A stretch of DNA of 34,457 nucleotides, taken from positions 1 through 34,457 of IMG/VR virus record IMGVR_UViG_3300037258_000105, one strand, 5' to 3'. Below the pieces are notes generated by a model that ran no database searches, had not been told where the DNA came from, and saw only the letters and a list, made by a program, of their open reading frames with translations. Shown here one piece after another: positions 28,741 through 34,457 of the stretch (position 1 is the first letter of the stretch; each line of letters opens with the position of its first letter). The translations under genes were made by a program, and so were the position numbers. The stretch is from a virus.

Positions 28741-28770
28741 GTAACCTTGGTTACAGCCGATCCAAGGAGG
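28741..28770 (+). promoter_or_regulatory. Symmetric operator element fused to the SD block
   Basis: GTAACC-TT-GGTTAC (28741-28754) has perfect 6-bp arms and directly abuts CCGATCCAAGGAGG (28757-28770). A -10-like TACAGC overlaps the right arm; no -35 is evident. This most symmetric copy lies inside the head operon, just after the MuF stop. Confidence 0.65.
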
Positions 28771-28780
28771 CTTGATCGTT

Positions 28781-28963
28781 GTGACGCAGATAGAGATTTT
28801 TGTTGCGCTGATCGTGGGGTTCTTTGCTATTGGGGCGGTAGCTGCCCTCGTGACGAAGAGTTCCGCCGCCGCCGTCCTGGCGCCACTGCTCACGATCTTT
28901 TTTGGTATCTTCACCACCCTGCTCGTTGTCCTCTTCTGGAACGTGGCTGCGAGCCTCAAGTGA
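28781..28963 (+). CDS. Small two-TM membrane protein with its own control element
   Basis: 60 residues; GTG 28781 is chosen because it is 10 bases after AAGGAGG, whereas TTG 28772 is too close. Two long hydrophobic helices (~4-27 and ~33-56, with FFGIFTTLLVVLFW) separated by a short Lys/Ser turn. Holin-like in size but placed within head genes. The dedicated operator suggests expression distinct from capsid genes. It could be a second holin, antiholin or superinfection factor; function unknown. Confidence 0.6.
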   Translation: MTQIEIFVALIVGFFAIGAVAALVTKSSAAAVLAPLLTIFFGIFTTLLVVLFWNVAASLK

Positions 28964-29073
28964 GCGACTACCGCGAGCGCTGTTGGCTGGTCCGCCTGCT
29001 GCATTGGTTGGGGATCGTCCCGCTTCGAGGCGGCGGCTGCCGCTGCCATCCGAGGGGCGAATCCACTTCCTGA
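28960..29073 (+). CDS. Tiny Cys-rich protein
   Basis: 37 residues from GTG 28960 in a GTGA overlap. Contains RERCWLVRLLHWLGIVPLRGGGCRC and a His near the end; an amphipathic helix plus three Cys. Supported by overlap only. Confidence 0.4.
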   Translation: MSDYRERCWLVRLLHWLGIVPLRGGGCRCHPRGESTS

Positions 29074-29100
29074 CCGGCTCCGTCTGCCACGCTTCACGGC

Positions 29101-29901
29101 ATGGCCACAGCAGCAGGTTTCTTCCGGTTCGAGGCTTCAGCCCACGGGATCAGCGGCACCGTCACCGTGTACAACCACGGGACCGTCCAGTTGGCGAACA
29201 TCTACACCGACCAGACACTCGTTGTTGCTGCGCCGAACCCGATCCCCGTCGGGAAAGCCGGGTTCGTGACCGGCTGGGTCGTCCCCGGCATCTACGACAT
29301 CCCCGACCCGCTGTACGGGGCGACCGCGACGATCGTGGCCCCACCGTCGAACACAGCCGAAACGGTCCTCGACGGGCTCGTCGCCCCGGCCGCCGCTGCC
29401 CGCGAGTTCATCCCTCGAGCCGGGACAGTCCTCACGGATGTGGCTGCCGCTCTCGACGGAACCCACATCCTGATGGGCTTGTACGGGGCGGCTGCTGGGG
29501 ATGTGGTCACGAACCTCAACTTCTTGTCCGGGGCTACCGCCCTGTCCGGCCCGACCCACCAGTTCGCCGGGCTCGCGACAGCCGGTCGGGTCGTCCTCGC
29601 CGTGTCCGCGGACGGGACTTCGGTCGGGACGTGGGCGGCGAACACGGCCAAGGCGTTCGCGATGGGCTCCCCGTACACGGTTACCGCCGACGGCGCTCTC
29701 TACTGGTTCTTGGGGGTCACCGAATCCGCCGGCGCTGTCCCCTCACTCCAGTCCGTCGTCCAGGACCTCTCCGCGATCAACAACCTCGCCCCGATCCTCG
29801 TCGGCCAATCGTCGACCGCCGCGAACGCTCTGCCGACCGTCGGGCAGACGTTGGGGACGATCACCGTTGGTGTGAATACCCCGTACGGGTACACGAGCTA
29901 G
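29101..29901 (+). CDS. Fibre- or decoration-type virion protein
   Basis: 266 residues from ATG 29101; SD weak. It is beta-rich and Ala/Gly/Thr-rich: an N-terminal section (FFRFEASAHGISGTVTVYNHG), a linker, then a domain like those in actinophage fibres and receptor-binding proteins (THQFAGLATAGRVVLAVSADG, TWAANTAKAFAMGSPYTVTADGALYWFLGV). Located between MuF and the protease, so it may be a head fibre or a decoration protein. Ligand unknown. Confidence 0.65.
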   Translation: MATAAGFFRFEASAHGISGTVTVYNHGTVQLANIYTDQTLVVAAPNPIPVGKAGFVTGWVVPGIYDIPDPLYGATATIVAPPSNTAETVLDGLVAPAAAAREFIPRAGTVLTDVAAALDGTHILMGLYGAAAGDVVTNLNFLSGATALSGPTHQFAGLATAGRVVLAVSADGTSVGTWAANTAKAFAMGSPYTVTADGALYWFLGVTESAGAVPSLQSVVQDLSAINNLAPILVGQSSTAANALPTVGQTLGTITVGVNTPYGYTS

Positions 29902-29941
29902 CCGGTTGGCTTCCTTCCGGTTGGAGCTCCACGGGGTGATC

Positions 29942-30118
29942 ATGGCCCGCACCTGGGGCGGCTGGTGCGAGGTGTGCCGACTCCCGTCGGCGCAGGAGAT
30001 GGTGTGCGCGGTGGAGATCAACGACAGCCCTCAGTGGTTGGTGACGGTCACGGCCTGCGAGGATTGTGGGACGGTCCAGGCACCAGACGGGCGCCGCTAC
30101 ACCGTCGGAGGAGGCTGA
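29942..30118 (+). CDS. Small zinc-ribbon protein
   Basis: 58 residues from ATG 29942; TTG 29906 would extend it. Two Cys pairs (WCEVCRLPS and ACEDCGTVQ) about 35 residues apart form a zinc-ribbon-like fold. Followed 3 bases later by another Cys-pair protein. Function unknown. Confidence 0.55.
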   Translation: MARTWGGWCEVCRLPSAQEMVCAVEINDSPQWLVTVTACEDCGTVQAPDGRRYTVGGG

Positions 30119-30121
30119 ACC

Positions 30122-30388
30122 ATGACCACGCTCTCGACCGCCGTCTCGACCGGTACCAGCAGCTATACCCACTTCGTCTGCCCGGAGTGTGGCGCGCCGC
30201 TGTACTGCTCGGAGGCCGAGGAGTGGATGACCAACCTGATCGACGTGTCGGGCGCAACCGAACAGGTAGACGATGTGCCCACCGGGTTCGGGTTCTGCCC
30301 GCACCTCGACGACGATGACGGCATTCCCGTGGTCGTGTTCACGTCCCCGCCCGGCGAGACGGCGTGGCACCGATGCGGAGGTGGTTGA
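30122..30388 (+). CDS. Small zinc-ribbon-like protein
   Basis: 88 residues from ATG 30122 with GGAGGAGG upstream. FVCPECGAPLYC and later GFCPHL and HRCGGG supply metal ligands; an acidic middle segment (LDDDDG). Resembles small actinophage zinc-finger proteins between structural genes. Function unknown. Confidence 0.55.
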   Translation: MTTLSTAVSTGTSSYTHFVCPECGAPLYCSEAEEWMTNLIDVSGATEQVDDVPTGFGFCPHLDDDDGIPVVVFTSPPGETAWHRCGGG

Positions 30389-30389
30389 G

Positions 30390-31073
30390 GTGTGTTTGGG
30401 CTGCCCCGAGGCTGACGCTGACCCCACCGACGACCACGGCTTCTTCGGGAGTGTCGTGTGGAACACGTTGCAGTTGGCGGGCGACCAGTACGGCATCACA
30501 CCCCAGCAGGTCGCCGCGAACATCGTCCAATCCATCGCGACGGTCGGCGAGCCGATCACCGACGACACCGAAGACGACGGCACCTTCTCCGCCGCCGCGT
30601 TGCAGGCCGCGTTGGATGAGGGTCAGGGGTACGCGGACACCATCCAGAAAGCGCTCGGCGATGATGGTGAGGGGATCATCGGCGCCGTCGTCAAAGCGGA
30701 AAGCGCGCAGCGGTTCACTCTGACGGTCGCATATCCGGTGTTACGTAAGGACGGGCACGGCGAGACCGCGGATTATGGGACGGTCGAGAAGGCGGCGTGG
30801 GACTACCTGCGGAACAGCCAGGAGATCGGGTTGTGGCATGTCGACGGGCTGGTAGGCGCGGGGACGGTGGTGGAGTCGTCGATCTACCGGGGGCCGGATT
30901 GGGTCACGAAGGCGGTTGATGGGTCGGCGCAGACCATTCACGCCGGGGACTGGCTGCTTGGGGTTCAATGGGACGAGCCTGGATGGCAGGCGATCACCTC
31001 AGGATTGGTTGACGGGATGAGCGTGCAGGGCAAGTCACGGCGTCGCCGTGTGACACTGAGCGGAGCCCGCTGA
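30390..31073 (+). CDS. XkdF-like prohead protease
   Basis: GTG 30390 gives 227 residues; GTG 30381 is an alternative. After a Cys-containing N-terminus and a helical region (~10-105), residues ~108-225 match the XkdF/peptidase S78_2-type phage protease: FTLTVAYPVLRKDGHGE, VEKAAWDYLRNSQEIGLWHVDG (candidate His), IHAGDWLLGVQWDEPGW and GMSVQGKSRRRR (candidate Ser). It should trim scaffold and capsid proteins during head maturation. It sits directly upstream of the scaffold (TGATG overlap) and capsid genes. Confidence 0.75.
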   Translation: MCLGCPEADADPTDDHGFFGSVVWNTLQLAGDQYGITPQQVAANIVQSIATVGEPITDDTEDDGTFSAAALQAALDEGQGYADTIQKALGDDGEGIIGAVVKAESAQRFTLTVAYPVLRKDGHGETADYGTVEKAAWDYLRNSQEIGLWHVDGLVGAGTVVESSIYRGPDWVTKAVDGSAQTIHAGDWLLGVQWDEPGWQAITSGLVDGMSVQGKSRRRRVTLSGAR

Positions 31074-32593
31074 TGGCAGCTAACGGCCGTCCCGCGCTCG
31101 CCACCCCGTTGGCTGCTGACGAGGCGTTGGAGCTTGTCGACCTGCGGGTTGACCGCATCGACGGTGTCAAAGGCCCCGCGACGCACATCCCGTTCCTGGT
31201 CATGAAAGCGCAGGACCGTCAACCAACGATGCAGGAAGCGCTCCGCGCTCTCGCCAGGCCCGTGGTCAAAGCCGACAAGGAGACGACCGTGTCACCCAAC
31301 CCGTTCTCGCACGGCCTGGCCGCCTCCCTCGGCTCCCCGGACGCCGTCAAGACCGCCGCCGCAGCGGCCGCGCCTGTCCGGAAGGACCTCGATCTGGCCG
31401 ACCCGGACGCCATGGCAGACCTTGGCGAGCCGGGCGGCACGGACGCCTCGGACATGATGGGCGATGCTGCGAACAACGCGGACGGCCAGCCGGTCCCAAC
31501 CCCCGCCCCCGGCAGCCCTGACGCTCCTGGGGATCCGGCGTGGGAAGCCGTAGACGCCGCCCGCGCCCGCGAATCAACCCAGGTGCTGGTCGCCCTGCGG
31601 AACATGGTCTCCCAGATGCGTATACGCGAAGCGACCGAGGTCGTCGCCGGGCAGGCTGACGATTCGGAGGATGTGTGGGCGTTGGACATGGCCGACGACG
31701 CCCTCGACTGCGCTTTGGGTGTGTTGGCGAAGTTCGCGATCGACGAGCAGAACGAAGCGGACCGCGGGACAGCCATGATGGCCGGCACGTTGGCGGTCGC
31801 CTCAGACCAGACGCCCGATCAGATCGGCGACGCCCTCGGCTTGGATGTCGAGAAAGCGTTGGGCATGCCGTTGCATGAGTCGGTGAAACGGGCGATCCGC
31901 ACGTCGTTCGTGGGGTTGGTCGGCGAGGAAGGCCCGATCGAGAAGGTCGGCGCCCGCCTCAGTTCAGCCACCCAGTCGGCGTTGAAGCAGGCGATGGCGA
32001 CGATGTCCGCCGTCCTTGACGGCACCCTCGACGCCGGCGGGAACGCCCCCGTACCCGACGATGATGCTGCGGCGCCTGCTGCTGCTCCTGCAACACCACC
32101 GGCGGCTCCCGCAGCCGCATCACCCGTGGCCAAGAGTCTCAGTGACATCATGGTCACCGATGAGGAATGGGAGGAAGTCGTGAAGTCCCTAGCAGATCCC
32201 GAGTTCGCCGACGTGTTCAAGAGCATGTTGAGCGAGTCGCTGGATTCGACGATCGGCCCCAGGCTGACGTCGATCGAGCAGCGTCTCGCCCGCGTGGAAG
32301 GACAGCCAGCGGATGGAGGCCCGGTCCTCAAGTCCCAAGCCGTCCAGCAGATCGCACCAGGAGGGGCGCTGCCCGCAGCGTCCGGTACGCCTGCACCCGG
32401 AACGGCCCCGGTCCTGCGGCCAACCGCCCGCCAGGATCCGCGTCTCGACGAGATCGCCAAGCTGGAGAAGTCGATGGAAGACCAGAATCTCACCCCGAAG
32501 CAACGGGACGAGCTCGGTCGTCGACTGACCCGCGAGCGGCTCGTCGCGTTCAACCTCGGGCTCATCGAAGCCCCGGTGGTTCAGCGGGTCTGA
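31073..32593 (+). CDS. Head scaffolding-type protein
   Basis: 506 residues, TGATG overlap with the protease. The N-terminus ELVDLRVDRIDGVKGPATHIPFLVMKAQ resembles the segment linking XkdF-type proteases and scaffolds. The rest is Ala/Asp/Glu-rich and helical with Pro/Ala linkers (~130-150 and ~330-350) and a C-terminal coiled-coil region (DEIAKLEKSMEDQNLTPKQR). Composition and place just before the major capsid gene fit a scaffold, probably cleaved and lost during maturation. Confidence 0.65.
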   Translation: MAANGRPALATPLAADEALELVDLRVDRIDGVKGPATHIPFLVMKAQDRQPTMQEALRALARPVVKADKETTVSPNPFSHGLAASLGSPDAVKTAAAAAAPVRKDLDLADPDAMADLGEPGGTDASDMMGDAANNADGQPVPTPAPGSPDAPGDPAWEAVDAARARESTQVLVALRNMVSQMRIREATEVVAGQADDSEDVWALDMADDALDCALGVLAKFAIDEQNEADRGTAMMAGTLAVASDQTPDQIGDALGLDVEKALGMPLHESVKRAIRTSFVGLVGEEGPIEKVGARLSSATQSALKQAMATMSAVLDGTLDAGGNAPVPDDDAAAPAAAPATPPAAPAAASPVAKSLSDIMVTDEEWEEVVKSLADPEFADVFKSMLSESLDSTIGPRLTSIEQRLARVEGQPADGGPVLKSQAVQQIAPGGALPAASGTPAPGTAPVLRPTARQDPRLDEIAKLEKSMEDQNLTPKQRDELGRRLTRERLVAFNLGLIEAPVVQRV

Positions 32594-32619
32594 GGGGCGT
32601 AACCCCCACCCAGCTGTAA

Positions 32620-32639
32620 AACCCAGCCTGATCTGGGTT
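32620..32639 (+). other. Hairpin in the leader of the capsid gene
   Basis: AACCCAG-CCTGAT-CTGGGTT is a perfect 7-bp stem 25 bases before the capsid ATG, without a T run. It might be an RNA processing or stability element, or a weak terminator that adjusts capsid to scaffold ratio. Confidence 0.5.
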
Positions 32640-32664
32640 CCATCCACGAAAGGAACCGCACCCC

Positions 32665-34176
32665 ATGAGTTACGCGTCTGACGTCGCGGCCTATGCGGGT
32701 CTCGAGGGCATCTCTCAGGAGACGCTCGACGGGATCGCCGACTACGTCCGCAAGTCCCAGACCTCGGGTATCACGACCGGGACGGGGATCTTCGGTATCG
32801 ACCTGACCGGGCTTGTGAGCTTGGTCCCCGTGAACACCAAGTTCCGGAACAGCGTCGGCCGTGAAGGTTCCCCCGACGGCGCGAAGCAAACCCAGTGGAG
32901 AGCTTTGCTGAACGTGAACAACGCTCAGCCTTCGCCGCTCACCGGGTTCGACTACGCCGCCTCGTTGGTCGTCGTCGACGAGCAGGACGTGTTCGCCCCG
33001 TACGTGCCGCTCGGTATGGCCGGCCGGGTCACCCAAGACTCCATCGACCTCGCGAAGGGCTACGCGGACGCCCTCGCCATCGAGCAGATGTCGGTCCTCA
33101 ACCAGTTGATGATCGGCGAGAACAAGATCGGATTGGGCGGCCAGGCGTACGCCCTCCCGACGATCGTGACCCCCACCGCCACCAGCGCGGCTACCGGCGG
33201 AACGATCCTGCATGCCACCCAGTACGACATCAAGGTCCAGGCCCGCAGCGGCCTGAACTACTACTACGGCGGGTCCGGTATCGCATCCTCCGCCGTGTCC
33301 CCCACGACCGCCTCGACGCCGACGGCGGACACGTACACGATCACCGCGACCACCGCAGCGGTGAAGGGGGCTGTGGCGTACGACTGGTTCATCGGGACCC
33401 ACTCGGGGACGCTGTACTACTACACGACGACGTTCGTCGCGACGTGCACGTTCACGAGCATCCCGACGGCGAACCTCGCCCTCCCGTCGCTTCCCGACCT
33501 GTCGACCGTCGCGCCGACCGCCGCAGCCACCGTCGACACCAGCTACTCGGCGAACAGCTTCAACGGGCTCCTCGCCGGGATCCTCGGCGACTACGGGTCG
33601 ACCGCCATCGTCACCCCCAGCACCGGCACCCCATCCGGCGCCTACTGGTCCGACGCTGGCGCAGCCACCTTCACCTACTCCGGTGGGGCCATCACCCAGA
33701 TCGACGCCATGCTCCTGTCGATCTACCAGTCGGTCCGCCTGAGCCCGGACACGCTGATCATGAACGCCCAACAGGCCCAGGACCTCACCAACAAACTGTT
33801 CGCGACATCCGCCGCCTACACGGTCCTTCAGCCCGACGAGTCAGGAAAGGCGAACACCATCGCCGGCGGATTCGTCGCCCACTACATCAACAAAGCCTCC
33901 GGCGGGGACATCGTCGACATCTTCGTCGAACCCGACATGCCCCAAGGCACCATCGTCGCCCGCACCGACTCAGTGCCGTTCCCCGGAGCCAACATCGAAG
34001 CCACCCTCAAGTTCCGGACACTGCGCGACTACAGCTCTTTCGCGTACGGGGCGTCATACAACCCAGGGGTTGCAGGCGGCGGCCCGAGAGAAGATTTCGA
34101 GATCAGATCGGTGGAAACGCTCGTAAATCGAGCTCCTGTCACGTTCGGTGTGATCTCTAACATCGCCAACGGCTAG
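32665..34176 (+). CDS. Major capsid protein (HK97-type) with inserted beta domain
   Basis: 503 residues from ATG 32665, preceded by AAAGGAA. The N-terminal part (~1-155) and C-terminal part (~290-503) fit actinophage HK97-fold capsids: VPVNTKFRNSVGREGSPDG, ASLVVVDEQDVFAPYVPLG, then LLSIYQSVRLSPDTLIMNAQQ and FPGANIEATLKFRTLRDYSSFAYG. A Thr/Ser/Tyr-rich insertion at ~165-285 looks like an Ig/FN3-like beta domain (YDIKVQARSGLNYYYGG, VAYDWFIGTHSGTLYYY) projecting from the capsomer. It is the shell protein of the head. A very strong terminator follows. Confidence 0.85.
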   Translation: MSYASDVAAYAGLEGISQETLDGIADYVRKSQTSGITTGTGIFGIDLTGLVSLVPVNTKFRNSVGREGSPDGAKQTQWRALLNVNNAQPSPLTGFDYAASLVVVDEQDVFAPYVPLGMAGRVTQDSIDLAKGYADALAIEQMSVLNQLMIGENKIGLGGQAYALPTIVTPTATSAATGGTILHATQYDIKVQARSGLNYYYGGSGIASSAVSPTTASTPTADTYTITATTAAVKGAVAYDWFIGTHSGTLYYYTTTFVATCTFTSIPTANLALPSLPDLSTVAPTAAATVDTSYSANSFNGLLAGILGDYGSTAIVTPSTGTPSGAYWSDAGAATFTYSGGAITQIDAMLLSIYQSVRLSPDTLIMNAQQAQDLTNKLFATSAAYTVLQPDESGKANTIAGGFVAHYINKASGGDIVDIFVEPDMPQGTIVARTDSVPFPGANIEATLKFRTLRDYSSFAYGASYNPGVAGGGPREDFEIRSVETLVNRAPVTFGVISNIANG

Positions 34177-34215
34177 GGGTATCCTGTTCACAGGGGATTC
34201 AGCATGCGCTTCGGG

Positions 34216-34243
34216 CCGCCCGGGTCCTTCGGGATCCGGGCGG
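34216..34243 (+). terminator. UUCG-tetraloop terminator after the capsid gene
   Basis: A 12-bp stem (CCGCCCGGGTCC and GGATCCGGGCGG, one G-U pair) is closed by TTCG, a very stable tetraloop, about 40 bases after the capsid stop. No long T run follows. It should stop most transcription or protect the capsid mRNA 3' end. Confidence 0.8.
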
Positions 34244-34252
34244 TTGCGCGTA

Positions 34253-34269
34253 GTAACATGGCGTACACC
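34253..34269 (+). promoter_or_regulatory. Variant of the recurrent promoter/operator element
   Basis: GTAACATGGCGTAC (34253-34266) followed by CC gives a -10-like TACACC. No clear -35, and the CCGATCC block is absent; the SD is GAAAGG. It restarts transcription after the capsid terminator. Confidence 0.5.
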
Positions 34270-34291
34270 GTCAACTAGAAAGGTCACCGTC

Positions 34292-34457
34292 ATGGCCGAA
34301 GCGTTCGATATCCCCGACGACGACAACCAGCTTGTCGGCTGGGTGCGAGGTTTGAAGTCTCCGGACCAGAGGCGTATGGCTCACGCGCTGTCCGAGTTGT
34401 TCCCTGAGGAGTGGGGGTTTCGTCTCACCGATCAGGGCAGGGAGTTGATGCGACGGG
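34292..34457 (+). CDS. Protein of unknown function, 3' partial
   Basis: ATG 34292, 8 bases after AGAAAGG; open to the right edge (55 residues visible). Acidic N-terminus (EAFDIPDDDN), then a helical region (GLKSPDQRRMAHALSELFPEEW). In this position head-tail connector genes are common, but nothing here is diagnostic. Confidence 0.55.
   Translation, partial: MAEAFDIPDDDNQLVGWVRGLKSPDQRRMAHALSELFPEEWGFRLTDQGRELMRR

Noticed and set aside
28772-28780. TTG start for the small membrane protein
   Set aside because: Only one base from the SD; GTG 28781 has normal spacing.
32581-33771. 396-residue minus-strand frame across the capsid gene
   Set aside because: Arg/Asp/Val-rich antisense shadow typical of GC-rich coding DNA, with no domain and opposed to the major capsid gene.
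32895-34160. 421-residue + strand frame inside the capsid gene
   Set aside because: Arg/His/Pro-rich composition, no SD, no motif; an alternate-frame shadow.

Overview
This window is part of the genome of a tailed siphovirus-like double-stranded DNA phage of a GC-rich actinobacterial host. The evidence is a full set of phage head, tail, lysis and replication genes, strong G/C preference at third codon positions, many GTG starts, ATGA/GTGA/TGATG gene overlaps, AAGGAGG ribosome binding sites, and actinophage-type gene families (GH25 lysin, ERF plus Gam, Dcm with a repeat-rich C-terminal half, a DUF7448-like protein, a capsid protein with an inserted beta domain). No integrase, repressor or CRISPR array is visible, so lifestyle cannot be decided from this window.

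Layout, almost all on the + strand. (1) 1-5215: end of the tail operon (FN3-like tail protein, hub-like protein, small OB-like protein), then lysis (GH25 endolysin, four small membrane proteins including a probable holin, and an Ig-like secreted or virion-type protein). A strong hairpin at 5256-5298 closes it. (2) 5304-13770: early region with Gam-like nuclease inhibitor, ERF annealing protein, winged-helix initiator, a DnaB-N/RepA-type ATPase fusion, a C5 cytosine methyltransferase with a second plausible reading frame inside it, an HNH nuclease, small membrane proteins, a VRR-NUC nuclease, a small HTH protein and a MazG-like protein. (3) 13775-15489: a minus-strand island of HNH, secreted Rpf/transglycosylase-like protein and HNH-AP2, bounded by a bidirectional terminator. 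(4) 15503-22199: many small accessory genes, the small terminase, an Ala-rich repeat protein, an RHH regulator, a YkgJ-like protein, a DUF7448-like protein and a GH16 hydrolase. (5) 22196-34457: large terminase, a small virion-type protein, the portal, MuF-like protein, a membrane protein with its own control element, a fibre-like protein, zinc-ribbon proteins, XkdF-like protease, scaffold and major capsid protein, then a strong terminator and the start of the next gene.

The most notable locus is the portal gene (24287-27940). It carries a 348-residue LAGLIDADG intein, has a complete Nudix box near its C-terminus, and ends with a textbook -1 frameshift signal: slippery heptamer C CCA AAA, a 5-nt spacer, and a hairpin that contains the stop codon. 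The shift would lead directly into the MuF-like frame, which has no convincing start of its own. This predicts a minority portal-Nudix-MuF fusion in the virion.

A second theme is regulation. At least seven sites carry a 14-bp palindrome-like element, GTAAY(N)GGGGTAC or its symmetric form GTAACC-NN-GGTTAC. It overlaps a -10-like TACA(C/G)T, often with a -35-like TTGMCC 17 bp upstream. At six of them the Shine-Dalgarno block CCGATCCAAGGAGG or a near copy follows. This looks like a phage-specific promoter/operator plus start-associated sequence that sets coordinated expression of separate gene groups.
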